Origin: Bdellovibrio sp. ZAP7
GTDB taxonomy: Bacteria > Bdellovibrionota_B > Oligoflexia > Oligoflexales > RGVZ01
Direction: 5' to 3'
DNA: 45,291 bases
Assembly: GCA_945900755.1 (NCBI GenBank)
Contig: CAMDKS010000023.1
Span: 1-45,291, forward strand
This document shows positions 33,078-42,355 of this stretch, piece after piece. The position numbers and the translations under genes were made by a program. A model generated the notes under the pieces. That model was not told the origin of the DNA. It ran no database searches and saw only the letters and a list, made by a program, of their open reading frames with translations. The first letter of the stretch is position 1, and each line of letters begins with the position of its first letter.

Positions 33078-34040
33078 ATGAAAACATCTAACCAGCCAAA
33101 ATCACTGTTAAAACTTATTGGCCAAAGCCCTATAAGGCTTGCTATTGGTAACTTTGACGGAGTCCATATCGGCCATCGACGTCTCATATCGACGATGGTT
33201 TCTGAGGCCCAAGCTGCAGGCCAATCAAGTGTTATTATGACCTTTAGCCCCCATCCTTCTCAGTATTTTGGCAGGATTGAAGGCTTTAAGAAAATTGATA
33301 CGCCGATGATCCAGCGTCGAATCTTGGCAGAGCTCGGTGTGACCGGACTGCTGGAGGTGAGGTTTGATGCAGCCGTTGCAGGAATGACGGCACAGCAATT
33401 TCTGCGCGAATTGGTCGAAAGTCTACCTCTTAAAGAGGTAACGGTCGGCAGTGATTTTAGGTTTGGACAGAATCGTGTAGGCAATGTGGAGTTGTTAGCC
33501 TTGCACGGCAAAAATCATGGGTACACCGTGTCGATCATGGAGAAAATGTCGATTAACGGTGAGGTGGCAAGTAGCTCTTCCGTGCGCTTGCGTCTCATTC
33601 AAGAGGGAGACGTGGAGGGTGCGGCAAGAATTCTTGGCCGAGCTTATTGCCTGCAAGGAACCGTGAGCAAAGGTGATCAAGTTGGTCGCACAATTGGTTT
33701 TCCAACGGCAAATATTGGTGACATTCAGCAGCTCATTCCGATGAATGGCGTCTACGCTGGTCGGATGAAATTACTGCCTGAGACCTCTACTGGGGACGAA
33801 GGGGGAGCCAGGCTTCCATGCGTCATTAGTATTGGTGTGCGCCCCACAATCAGCCAGTCTGGTGTTGGTGAGCGGCGCATTGAGGCACATATTTATGAGG
33901 CGAGCGGCGCAAATTTAGATATTTATGGCCGAGCGGTTGAAATAGAATTTACGAAGCATTTGCGAGCAGAAAAGCGCTTTGATGGACTTGAATCCCTTAA
34001 AGCCCAAATTGCAAAAGATATCGCACAAGCACGTGCCTAG
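33078..34040 (+). CDS. ribF: Bifunctional riboflavin kinase / FAD synthetase
   Basis: A 320-residue RibF. The N-terminal nucleotidyl transferase domain has AIGNFDGVHIGHRRLI (HxGH motif), TFSPHP, VGSDFRFGQNRVGN and the ISSSxVR-type motif ASSSSVRLRL. The C-terminal kinase domain has GDQVGRTIGFPTANI (conserved T/N of the kinase), NGVYAGRM, IGVRPTI and IEAHIYE. It makes FMN and then FAD. There is no RFN riboswitch signature in the AT-rich 130-base leader. A TATACT box lies at about 33050, and TTGACA at 33064 sits too close to the ATG to be its -35. Confidence 0.95.
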   Translation: MKTSNQPKSLLKLIGQSPIRLAIGNFDGVHIGHRRLISTMVSEAQAAGQSSVIMTFSPHPSQYFGRIEGFKKIDTPMIQRRILAELGVTGLLEVRFDAAVAGMTAQQFLRELVESLPLKEVTVGSDFRFGQNRVGNVELLALHGKNHGYTVSIMEKMSINGEVASSSSVRLRLIQEGDVEGAARILGRAYCLQGTVSKGDQVGRTIGFPTANIGDIQQLIPMNGVYAGRMKLLPETSTGDEGGARLPCVISIGVRPTISQSGVGERRIEAHIYEASGANLDIYGRAVEIEFTKHLRAEKRFDGLESLKAQIAKDIAQARA

Positions 34041-34059
34041 AGCTTGCATCAAAACAACT

Positions 34060-35403
34060 TTATGGTTTGCGATTTTTTGAAACATTATAGACAGTCGTTC
34101 CCGAGGATGTCGTCACCGACGCAAACACTTCGGGGTCTCCGGTCATGTCACTGGTCCATGCGACCGTGTGAGCGGTGGCGGTGGCCGATGCATTGACCTG
34201 CAGCTCACTTGGTCCGAAGTCTAAGGTTGTAGCCACTGCGTCGACCAATCGATCACAAGAATCGGTGGTGATGGTCGGTGGTTGGTCAAGATTAATCGGT
34301 TTTTTAAGGTGGCGCCAAACCACCGCATTGCTGGCGAGGGTGGTCACTGCAATGCTGTAGCCCCACAGGGAATCGGTGTCACCAGTGCAGCGAGTGGCGA
34401 TGCGGTTTAAGGAAAAGTTAGTCGTGTCATCTGCGGTGGTCCAAGATGAGATCACCTCAAAGCCGAGGGCTGCAGTCGAAGCGCCCGGATCCACCCCAGC
34501 AACAGTCCACAAGTGAAGTTCGTTAATGATGGGAATGGATTTCTTCGTTGCAGCTTCAATGGAGCCAAATTCGGTAAACGCTTTTGTCGCAGTCACTTTT
34601 AAGGGTGCAATGACGGAAAACGTCGTTAAACTGGCGGAATCATCATCAATAATCGCTCCGAACGAAATCGACGATGAAAAAGCAGTAGCCGTCGCAGTTC
34701 CTGCTGCGGCTGCGTTTGCAAAACTCCGAGTGGATAAAGTCTTCATCCCAATAGTCGAAGACCTCGTGGATGATATGAGGCTTGAAGCGGTAGACCACAC
34801 TCCGTCAAAGATCGTGTCAGAGGTGCCCACATGAGTCGACGTCGGAGTGCCGCCATTGACGTCGGCAACATACAGGCTAGCCCCCGCAGATTTGGATCCA
34901 GACAGATAATAAAACATGGACGAATTTGACTGGAACTCAAATTTAGCGAATCCCCAGGGAGAGGTCGTGATGCTAGTGCACGCACCAGTTGCAAATACGC
35001 AGAAACTTAAAACTTGGCCAGTGGCTGTCGCACCTTGAACTAAGACATAGGTTCCGTCGGGGGAAATTTTTGCAATATTTTCTGCGGTCATGCCAGAGCT
35101 CGTTGACAGCTTGCTGGGGGCAGCCCACGAATCACTAGCAAACGTGGTTTTATAGATGCGTGATGTTCCTCCGTCACGGCCTGACGTGAATACCATGCTG
35201 TTGCCGTTTGCGCTTAGTCTTGCGCTGGCGTCCAAATAGGTAGGGGCTGTGCTTGTATTAGCTCTCCCTGTGCGGTGACTCTGGCTGTCGGGAGTGAGGG
35301 TTTTCGAATCTGATCCACAATGTGAGGCGATCAAAGTGGCGCCCATTCCGATAAGAATGGCGATGCTCTTTGACGTTAAAGTGCTGAGATTTAATTTTTG
35401 CAT
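34060..35403 (-). CDS. Secreted PD40-type beta-propeller protein
   Basis: A 447-residue protein with an export signal (SIAILIGMGATLIASHC). The Cys follows His rather than Ala/Gly/Ser, so it is an imperfect lipobox. The body has TolB/PD40-like blades such as ARLSANGNSMVFTSGRDGGTSRIYK and AKISPDGTYVLVQGAT, and VAWTSDMTGDPEVFASV near the end. Ser/Thr/Ala are heavily over-represented. Such propellers are protein-binding surfaces in the periplasm or on the outer membrane; no partner is evident. It is convergent with ribF, 19 bases apart. Confidence 0.7.
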   Translation of the reverse strand: MQKLNLSTLTSKSIAILIGMGATLIASHCGSDSKTLTPDSQSHRTGRANTSTAPTYLDASARLSANGNSMVFTSGRDGGTSRIYKTTFASDSWAAPSKLSTSSGMTAENIAKISPDGTYVLVQGATATGQVLSFCVFATGACTSITTSPWGFAKFEFQSNSSMFYYLSGSKSAGASLYVADVNGGTPTSTHVGTSDTIFDGVWSTASSLISSTRSSTIGMKTLSTRSFANAAAAGTATATAFSSSISFGAIIDDDSASLTTFSVIAPLKVTATKAFTEFGSIEAATKKSIPIINELHLWTVAGVDPGASTAALGFEVISSWTTADDTTNFSLNRIATRCTGDTDSLWGYSIAVTTLASNAVVWRHLKKPINLDQPPTITTDSCDRLVDAVATTLDFGPSELQVNASATATAHTVAWTSDMTGDPEVFASVTTSSGTTVYNVSKNRKP

Positions 35404-35597
35404 GAGAGTTTGCCTCGATTAAAAAATGAACTGAGACCGGAATCTCATAGAATAGGTTAACTTCTTTGGATTAATCTAGCGAAGGTCGCCGTAAGTGTCT
35501 AGCCCCTGTCGAAGTAATATGTTAATTTTAGAGGATCTTTAGTCAAAGATTGGAATTCGGTGCGGTTGCATTTTTCGCATGGTTAGGAAGCCGATAC

Positions 35598-37298
35598 ATG
35601 TATGCTCGCTCAGCCACTGAAAAGGCAGGCACTGTCGCCGCAATTGACATTGGATCCAATTCGATCCATTTAATTGTGGCGCGCATGGACAAGGTTGGCC
35701 ATTTAGAGATTTTGGATACTGATAAAATTGGAGTTCGGTTGGGTGAATTTCTTTTGCCAGATGGAAACATGTCGGCAGAAGGGCAAAAACGCGCCTTGCG
35801 TACAGTCGCGCACATGGCAAAAATTGCTGGGGCCTACGGTGCAGTCATCCGAGCTGTGGCCACGCATTCTTTTCGTGAGGCGAAAAACCATCAACTAATA
35901 ATGGACGAGATTTTTGAAAAGACCGGAGTAAAAATAGAACTGATTGATGGCGTTGAGGAGGCCAGGTTGGTTTACCTTGGAATGCGTTATTCGTTGCCAA
36001 TCGAAAATTCCACCTGTCTTGGCATGGATATCGGGGGCGGAAGCACGGAAATTATCTTAGCGCGCGGTGAGCACATTAAATTTGTCACCAGTGTAAAGCT
36101 TGGAGCCGTGACTTTGACCGCCAAGCATTTTAAAGAAAAGCCCGCAACCGAGTCTTCGATCCGTAGGCTCCATGAGTACATAGATCTTCGTTTGAAACCC
36201 TTGGCTAGTCAGGTTGCCATTGGCTCATACAAGAAAGCGATTGCCTCCTCAGGTACCGCCAAAGCTATTGCGGTTATGCATAGTCGCCTATTTCGTAAAC
36301 GGGCTTTGGCGGATGAAAATGGATATAAGCTCTCAGTGAAGGATCTCCAATCCTTGATGAGTGCTCTGGAAAAGCTAAAAACACCCAGTCGAATTCACAA
36401 TGTTTTAGGTGTTGACGCCGCACGCGCAGATATTATTTTGGCGGGAGCGGCTATTATGTATGATGTTTCGCGCATCTTTAACGTTAAGGAGTGGACCATC
36501 ACTTCTTTTGGACTTCGCGAAGGTGTGGTTGTCGATAGTTACCGCCGTATGGGCGGTGAACGAGTTGGGCGAGCTCGTGATTTCCGTTGGGATAGTGTTA
36601 AACAACTTGGCGAGCGTTGGGGCATAGATATCAAGCATGCCGATAATGTTTCCATGATAGCGCTTCAGATATTCGATAAATTGGCCAATCATTTGCACCC
36701 AGGTAAGGCAAAGGAGCAATGGCTCGGGGATCGAGAGCTGTTGCACATAGCGTCGTGGCTTCACGAGGCCGGCAAATTTATATCGCAAACAAGCTATCAC
36801 AAGCATTCCTATTACCTTTTGAATCACGGCAGAGTCTTGGGATTTACCCAAGACGAACGCCATCTCATTGCATTGGTCGCTCTCCACCACCGAAAAGCTG
36901 GGCCAAAATACAATCAAAATGAAGCTGAGGGATTGCCTAAGCCGGAGTTTGAACGCGTAGAATTTTTAGCTGGTGTATTGCGTTTGGCGGTGGCTCTCAA
37001 TCGTTCTCGCCGCGGAACAGTAGAGGGCATCGCCTTAAAAAGAGGCGTGCAGCCGGAATTGAAATTAGTCATTCGAGATGGATCTGATCCACTGGTTGAA
37101 CTACAGCAGGTCGAACGTGAATTAGAATCCCTTGAGAAAGCCATGGGTTGGCACTTTGTTGTGGACTACAACCGCAGCTCTATGCGAGGACTTAGACGGA
37201 GAGTTGTGAGAAAAAAAGCGGTCAAGCGTAAACGCTCGACCAGTAAATTTGCCGAGCGTCTGGTCAAAACAGCCCGTCGCTCCACTAAAAAGAAGTAA
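35598..37298 (+). CDS. Ppx/GppA-family phosphatase with HD-like C-terminal domain
   Basis: I prefer ATG 35598 (GGAAG 7-8 bases upstream) to the TTG at 35550. The ~566-residue protein starts with the actin-like domain AAIDIGSNSIHLIVA, then AVATHSFREAKN, LGMDIGGGSTEIIL and ASSGTAKAIAVM. These are the exopolyphosphatase/guanosine pentaphosphatase motifs. The C-terminal part, LLHIASWLHEAGKFISQTSYHKHSYYLLNHG, is the Ppx HD-type domain, but the usual HD pair reads H-E. A strongly basic tail (LRRRVVRKKAVKRKRSTSK and following) could bind polyphosphate or nucleic acid. It hydrolyses polyphosphate or pppGpp. It begins a plus-strand run with holA 23 bases downstream. Confidence 0.88.
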   Translation: MYARSATEKAGTVAAIDIGSNSIHLIVARMDKVGHLEILDTDKIGVRLGEFLLPDGNMSAEGQKRALRTVAHMAKIAGAYGAVIRAVATHSFREAKNHQLIMDEIFEKTGVKIELIDGVEEARLVYLGMRYSLPIENSTCLGMDIGGGSTEIILARGEHIKFVTSVKLGAVTLTAKHFKEKPATESSIRRLHEYIDLRLKPLASQVAIGSYKKAIASSGTAKAIAVMHSRLFRKRALADENGYKLSVKDLQSLMSALEKLKTPSRIHNVLGVDAARADIILAGAAIMYDVSRIFNVKEWTITSFGLREGVVVDSYRRMGGERVGRARDFRWDSVKQLGERWGIDIKHADNVSMIALQIFDKLANHLHPGKAKEQWLGDRELLHIASWLHEAGKFISQTSYHKHSYYLLNHGRVLGFTQDERHLIALVALHHRKAGPKYNQNEAEGLPKPEFERVEFLAGVLRLAVALNRSRRGTVEGIALKRGVQPELKLVIRDGSDPLVELQQVERELESLEKAMGWHFVVDYNRSSMRGLRRRVVRKKAVKRKRSTSKFAERLVKTARRSTKKK

Positions 37299-37321
37299 GT
37301 CTGCTCTAATAGAGACAGAGG

Positions 37322-38272
37322 ATGTGTGCATTGGCTGCAAAATATATAACGGCTCCAAACTACCAAAGCTTCATTGCCGCTTTGAAATTAGTGATACAGG
37401 CAAAAGAATCTGCAGAGATTCCTCGTCTAATTGTGGTGACCGGAAGTTCCGATTATTTACAATTAAAGGCCTGCCAAGCGATTAAATCGGCTTGGCAGAA
37501 ATTGGATATTGGTGAGCCTCAGTCCATTGAGACCGCAGAGTTGGATCAAGCTAAATTTCAAAGTTATTGGTCGCTAGTCAGTCTATTTGAGCCTGAGGCT
37601 CTATATATCTTTCGTCGGGCAGGTGTTGTGCGGGGTCTAGCCGGATGGCTAGGCGCCATTCCCTCATCGGCAGCGATAAAATCGCATATGATTTTAGAGT
37701 GTGCAGACAAGCTCACGGCTGATATGCAAAAACAGATAACGAGACTCCAAGGCGTGGTCATTCATTCCGTTGAGCCTGTCGGGGCGGTAGAATATTCAAA
37801 GGTAGCGGAGATATTTTTACGGCGTGCTGGCTTAGAACTTGATGATGACGCGCTGCGATTGCTTTTAAGTGCGATGGGGTTGGATCTTGGTAAGATTGAA
37901 AATGCCATATCCACTATTGCGCTGCAGTTCGCAGGACAAAAAAGGCATCTTACATCGGCTGATATTGCGGGATCTCTTGGGAGCCTTCGTGAAGATGCTG
38001 TTTTTGATTTGTTCCATTTACTAAGAAATCGGCGTTCAGCAAGTGCCCATCTCATGACTGAGAACTTTATGAATCGAGGCGAATCCCCTATTGCGATCAC
38101 GGGTATTTTGTCACGCTTTGCCCGAGAACAAATTGAACGTGGAGCATTGGTTCGTGGGGTTGAAGGGTTAATGTCTTGTGCCGAGGCTGATCGACGATTG
38201 AAGTCGTCAAGAATCGACGACTCACTCATACTATCTAATGTAATTGACGCAATAACTGAGGCGTCTACCTGA
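37322..38272 (+). CDS. holA: DNA polymerase III subunit delta
   Basis: A 316-residue protein with the delta-subunit layout. A degenerate AAA+ N-terminus (PRLIVVTGSSDYLQLKACQAIKSA, where the P-loop is not conserved) is followed by PEALYIFRRAG and AIKSHMILECADKLTADMQKQI. The collar region is LLLSAMGLDLGKIENAISTIAL, then SLGSLREDAVFDLFHLLRNRR and ITGILSRFAREQIERGALVRG. Delta opens the sliding clamp in the clamp loader. The lid residues LG(L/M)DL-KIENAI are typical of HolA. The gene sits between the phosphatase and an unknown secreted protein in one run. Confidence 0.85.
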   Translation: MCALAAKYITAPNYQSFIAALKLVIQAKESAEIPRLIVVTGSSDYLQLKACQAIKSAWQKLDIGEPQSIETAELDQAKFQSYWSLVSLFEPEALYIFRRAGVVRGLAGWLGAIPSSAAIKSHMILECADKLTADMQKQITRLQGVVIHSVEPVGAVEYSKVAEIFLRRAGLELDDDALRLLLSAMGLDLGKIENAISTIALQFAGQKRHLTSADIAGSLGSLREDAVFDLFHLLRNRRSASAHLMTENFMNRGESPIAITGILSRFAREQIERGALVRGVEGLMSCAEADRRLKSSRIDDSLILSNVIDAITEAST

Positions 38273-38283
38273 GGCATCTAACT

Positions 38284-39336
38284 TTGAGACACCAAGCAAA
38301 AAAAATGATGTTTGTGATGCTCGTTCTAGCCGGTGGCTTGGTTCACGTCGGCATAGTTAAGGCCGAGTCTGCCAGTGAAATCGTGGCCTCAACCACTAAA
38401 AACAGTGCATTCTCGTCCCTCAAATGGGATGAAATTAGACCGTCCGCCATGCAAAATGAGTCACTATTGTCGGATCATCCTAGAGGCCGTGCGGTCGTAA
38501 ATTCCAATACTAATGATTTATGGATAGTGGGTGAACGCCACCTTTGGAAGTGGAGTCTGCGTGATGGGGCAATGTCACGGGTTGTGCTTCCCAGCGAGAC
38601 TGTAAATTCGCTGCAGCTTGTGTATGCGTCAAATAAATTGATCTATGGAATTGATAGCAGCGGAGCTTGGGCCTTTGAATTAGCCACTAAAACTTGGAGC
38701 CGATTTGACGGTCGTTTTGACATAAAATGCAGTCCCAAAAAGGTCTCGCCCTTTAGACCAAGCGATGAACACAGTTTATTTTTGATGACGGACTGTGGGA
38801 TTTTTATTCTATTTTTCGATTCAAAACAGTTGATCGCCGCAGGCGGTGACAAACTAGAGCTGAACCCACGATTTCCTATGACCATGGCATCAAGGGTTGG
38901 TGACGGAAGCAGTTCGTTACTGGCGATTCATAACCAAGAGATTCTTCAATTGTCGATTAAGGGTTCGAAAATACATAAGGAATTGATCTATACGGCGAAA
39001 TCTCCCTTGTTAGGCATCGTAAAATCTGGAGAATGGTATGTGGCCTGGGCGAGGCAGGCGATCATCATGTTTGACAAGAAAATGGTGCGGCAGCAGGTTG
39101 TTCCGGTCATTGGGACGAGGATTATAACTAGTTTTGCAGGGACTGCGACTAAGCATGCGGTCGGATTTTCGGATGGGAGTATAGAACTGATGGATTTGCC
39201 CTCCAAAAAAAAATGGTCCGCCTCTAAAAATGAGTATTTGACCCAATATTTAGATTTTACAACGGATGAATCCCTATTGATATTGTCCGCTGAGACATCG
39301 ATGCCAAGGGTTTTTAGTATGACAAATATAAAATAA
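38284..39336 (+). CDS. Secreted propeller-like protein, unknown
   Basis: A 350-residue protein from TTG 38284 (GAGG 9 bases upstream; ATG at 38305 is an alternative). The signal peptide is MMFVMLVLAGGLVHVGIVKAES. The rest shows repeated short strands with W/F-rich turns: NDLWIVGERHLWKWSL, GIDSSGAWAFELATKTWSRFDG, VGFSDGSIELMDLPSKKKW and ITSFAGTATKHAVG. This fits a WD40/YVTN-like beta-propeller. No enzyme motif is seen. It lies 18 bases before the transglycosylase gene and 11 bases after holA, so a periplasmic partnership with the transglycosylase is possible. Confidence 0.65.
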   Translation: MRHQAKKMMFVMLVLAGGLVHVGIVKAESASEIVASTTKNSAFSSLKWDEIRPSAMQNESLLSDHPRGRAVVNSNTNDLWIVGERHLWKWSLRDGAMSRVVLPSETVNSLQLVYASNKLIYGIDSSGAWAFELATKTWSRFDGRFDIKCSPKKVSPFRPSDEHSLFLMTDCGIFILFFDSKQLIAAGGDKLELNPRFPMTMASRVGDGSSSLLAIHNQEILQLSIKGSKIHKELIYTAKSPLLGIVKSGEWYVAWARQAIIMFDKKMVRQQVVPVIGTRIITSFAGTATKHAVGFSDGSIELMDLPSKKKWSASKNEYLTQYLDFTTDESLLILSAETSMPRVFSMTNIK

Positions 39337-39354
39337 CAGGTTGTAAAAATTTAT

Positions 39355-41661
39355 TTGAAAAAGTTTCACTACATAATTGGATTTTTAATGGCACTACAGT
39401 CATGTGCCTCGAATCGTCGGCCGATTCCGATTGTCCTAGATCCGTACACTCCTACCCCTGTTGTCGACGGTGGGTTTGCTCGGGATCAAGAGGCGCTCAA
39501 AGCTTACGTCAAGCAGAATAGAGGCGATAAGGAACTTGTTCGCGACGCTGCCTTCATTTTTGAGGCTAGGCATGCTGATGCCCGTGGTGATGTTGATGCT
39601 GCTGTAAAGTCATGGTATCGCGCCTTAGAAGTGGCGCAAGGACGCTTTGGGGAGTTGGCGTTTAACGGTTGGCTTAAAGTCTATACCAAAAGTCTCGGAC
39701 GAAAGATTAAGCGCATTGAGTTGGCAAAGCTTGTGTTGGCTGAAACCAAGTCTGGGAGTGTGTCGCCGTGGATGGTGGATCGCAGTCTCCAATCAGAGGA
39801 TCGAATCAATAGTATTTTAGATCGAGAAGTAGCACAGTATATTGAAGCAGAAGTGGCGGTTGGAACCGCAGGCACGAACGCCCCTACGACGGTTGGCCTT
39901 AGTTTGCAGGATCCAGTTTTAGTTCGCCTGGCTGGTGAGGTGTGTCGAGGAAAGGCTCAATATGGAAGTGGCTGGGATGTGTGGCGAGCGGGGCTAAGCT
40001 TTGACGTGAATTTATATTTTGATGGACTAATTGGGCAGTGTAGCGGAAATGCCGCAAAGGCCATTGAAATCTTGTCAGACGTCGCACCTAGATTAGCATC
40101 TAGTCCAAGGTATAGTCCTCTTGCACTTGAGGCATACTCTAGAATTATAAAAATGCGACGAGATCAGGGAGAGAGAGAGTCCGTAGCTCCTTTGTACATG
40201 AATTTTATGAAGGTGTGGCAAGAGCCGAGCCTGACCGAGCGGAGTCTCGGGATCTCTCGTACAGAATTTGAACAAAGGCGTATTGATGACACTCTGTGGG
40301 CCGTGCGAGCCCGTGCGGTGGTGGGCGATGGCGTGGCGGCCAAAATTTTTGCTGAGGATGTTCTCGACTATTTGTCAAAGGTTTTGATCCAATCATTTAC
40401 TTTGAGCCTCGACCAAAAAAACAATTTTGCCGGTCAAATGGCCGAAACCTATCATTTGCTTTCATTCCGGATTGCTGTCGACGCTCGCGATTGGGATGAG
40501 GCATTTAGAGTTGCTGGCATCGGCCTCGAGCAGCCGACAATTCCGCTTGAATGGCAAGTCCGACTGCGATGGAGTCAGGGAGTGTATCGCTATTTAGCCG
40601 GAGAATTTGATCAGGCGAGGCGAATATGGGAAGAGATGCTCACTGAAACGGAAGACGAGCGGCTGAAGCCTCAATTGATGTTTTGGGCGTCACAGGCACA
40701 ATCAAAACTAGGTAATACCACCGAATCCGCCTTTTTTCGAAAATCTTTGGCTTCCGACTTCCCGTTAAGTTTCTATAGCGTCGTCGGTTTACGGCAAACG
40801 GATGGGGATCAGACGTTCAATTGGTCGTCGCCGTTTAAAAATGCTAAATCACTGCGAAATGCACTTGAAAACTGGCAAAAAGTAAACATAGACGATTTGA
40901 GGTCCGATTCAGTTCGTGGTCCTTTATTACGACGCGCCGAAATTTTTACGTCGTTAGGAATGACACAGTTTTCTGGATTTGCCATTGAGGAACTTCAGAA
41001 GACCTTTGATGTAGCTAGTGGCGGTGAGCGTGAGGCGATATGGGGACTATATGTTTCACGATTATATGGGGCCTCTGGAAATTGGATCAATGCTATTTCT
41101 ACGACCACAAAACTTTCGAAAGATCCCGATTTTTGGAGGAAAAGACCTGAACAAATGTTGGTTTATTTTCCGCGTCCATATTTTTCAACCTACCACGACA
41201 TTGGAATAGAATTAGGTGTCGACCCTAGTATTTTACTAGGAATTTCCCGTCAAGAATCTAGTTTTAAAGTGGACATAAAGAGTGGGGCCAATGCCTGGGG
41301 TCTCATGCAGCTTACTCCCCCAACAGCGCGTCGATTGCTGCCGGCTGCTGGGTTTCCAGACCCCAAGGCGGTGACCATTCCTGACGGACTCATTCGTCCA
41401 GATGTAAATATTCGCCTCGGCGCCACATTTGTTCGGGAGCTGACCACTCGTTTTCTATCCAATCGCGGGCAAATTTTTGCGGCCTACAATGCAGGTCCAC
41501 AGGCTGCCGATAATTGGATCGCTCGGAGACTGGTGGATGATCCTCTCCTGTTCGTTGAGCTAATCCCGTACTCAGAAACACGTGACTATGTGAAAGCTGT
41601 TTGGCGCAACGAGGGCATCTACGGATTTTTGGACGAGAAAACCACTTTGCCAGGACACTAA
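39355..41661 (+). CDS. Soluble-type lytic murein transglycosylase (lipoprotein)
   Basis: A 768-residue protein from TTG 39355. The signal MKKFHYIIGFLMALQSC ends in a possible lipobox L-Q-S-C. Residues ~40-590 are alpha-helical repeats, like the U-shaped ring of Slt70. The C-terminal SLT domain starts near residue 620: LGISRQESSFKVDIKSGANAWGLMQLTPPTARRL, with catalytic Glu in RQES. Further motifs are PDVNIRLGATFVRELTTRF, AAYNAGPQAADNW and ELIPYSETRDYVKAV. It cleaves the MurNAc-GlcNAc bond to give 1,6-anhydro ends during wall remodelling. The last codons overlap the convergent acetyltransferase gene by 4 bases. Confidence 0.92.
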   Translation: MKKFHYIIGFLMALQSCASNRRPIPIVLDPYTPTPVVDGGFARDQEALKAYVKQNRGDKELVRDAAFIFEARHADARGDVDAAVKSWYRALEVAQGRFGELAFNGWLKVYTKSLGRKIKRIELAKLVLAETKSGSVSPWMVDRSLQSEDRINSILDREVAQYIEAEVAVGTAGTNAPTTVGLSLQDPVLVRLAGEVCRGKAQYGSGWDVWRAGLSFDVNLYFDGLIGQCSGNAAKAIEILSDVAPRLASSPRYSPLALEAYSRIIKMRRDQGERESVAPLYMNFMKVWQEPSLTERSLGISRTEFEQRRIDDTLWAVRARAVVGDGVAAKIFAEDVLDYLSKVLIQSFTLSLDQKNNFAGQMAETYHLLSFRIAVDARDWDEAFRVAGIGLEQPTIPLEWQVRLRWSQGVYRYLAGEFDQARRIWEEMLTETEDERLKPQLMFWASQAQSKLGNTTESAFFRKSLASDFPLSFYSVVGLRQTDGDQTFNWSSPFKNAKSLRNALENWQKVNIDDLRSDSVRGPLLRRAEIFTSLGMTQFSGFAIEELQKTFDVASGGEREAIWGLYVSRLYGASGNWINAISTTTKLSKDPDFWRKRPEQMLVYFPRPYFSTYHDIGIELGVDPSILLGISRQESSFKVDIKSGANAWGLMQLTPPTARRLLPAAGFPDPKAVTIPDGLIRPDVNIRLGATFVRELTTRFLSNRGQIFAAYNAGPQAADNWIARRLVDDPLLFVELIPYSETRDYVKAVWRNEGIYGFLDEKTTLPGH

Positions 41662-42338
41662 GCTGGCAGCAACCAAGTTATTAAGCTGATTGTACCGCGA
41701 AAAGTAGCCAACGGAAATTTATTTTGCACCATAAAATTTGCGGGGGAAATTTCGGAAATGGGCGTGAAAATGTTTCGCCGAAAGATCCTGTTGAGTTTCT
41801 CTAATTGAATTCCAATTCGAGCGTTGGTCACCTTTGCGTAGCCTCGACGGAAACCTTTTGCCTTCAAATGGGAATAATTCTTAAAAATCATCATTAATAA
41901 AATGACGCCGCTGAGTCGATGCCCAGGAGCAACTGCAGCCAATCCGCAATAGTAGAGCTCACCCATTTGAGTCGGCTCCAGAGAAGCAGGCAGCACGAGT
42001 GAATCAAGTAAATCGTTTATAATCTGAAGCGTTACGTCCATACGGCCGGGGGCGGGAGCAAATCGCGAACAATGATCTTCGACAGTCAGAACACCACATA
42101 CGTCGCCTTTGCGATCGACCGCAACGGTGCTTAGCCCCTGTGTAATAAAGTAATCGACTTGTGTACTAAAAACATTTTCAATTTCGTGAATCTGCAGGCC
42201 GAGAATCCGGCACAAGGGCTCGCGTGCGCAGAATTGGTGGATAAGTAGCTGAATCGTCTGCTCTCGATGAGGTGACGCAAGCACAGCCAAGGTGACGGAT
42301 CTGTTAGTGAGACGGAAGAAAAATTCAATTAAACGCAC
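41658..42338 (-). CDS. GNAT acetyltransferase, arylalkylamine N-acetyltransferase-like
   Basis: A 226-residue protein from GTG 42338. TIQLLIHQFCAREPLCRILGL (with F/C-x-x-EPL at 36-42) followed by GLSTVAVDRKGDVCGVLTVED matches the start of insect-type arylalkylamine (dopamine/serotonin) N-acetyltransferases. The acetyl-CoA loop is PGHRLSGVILLMM (138-150), an R-x-x-G-x version of the GNAT Q/RxxGxG/A motif. KGFRRGYAKVTNARIGIQLEKLNRIF is the following helix-strand. I infer acetylation of an amine made by the decarboxylase encoded 17 bases upstream. The family call is fairly firm, the substrate is not. It is last in the minus-strand operon. Confidence 0.65.
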   Translation of the reverse strand: MRLIEFFFRLTNRSVTLAVLASPHREQTIQLLIHQFCAREPLCRILGLQIHEIENVFSTQVDYFITQGLSTVAVDRKGDVCGVLTVEDHCSRFAPAPGRMDVTLQIINDLLDSLVLPASLEPTQMGELYYCGLAAVAPGHRLSGVILLMMIFKNYSHLKAKGFRRGYAKVTNARIGIQLEKLNRIFRRNIFTPISEISPANFMVQNKFPLATFRGTISLITWLLPA

Positions 42339-42355
42339 TTACAAGCTAATATTGC

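Noticed and set aside
36405..36917. 170-codon minus-strand frame inside the Ppx gene
   Set aside because: Fully antisense to a clearly conserved coding region; a shadow frame.
37762..38277. 171-codon minus-strand frame inside holA
   Set aside because: Antisense shadow, Ser/Arg-rich composition typical of reversed coding DNA.
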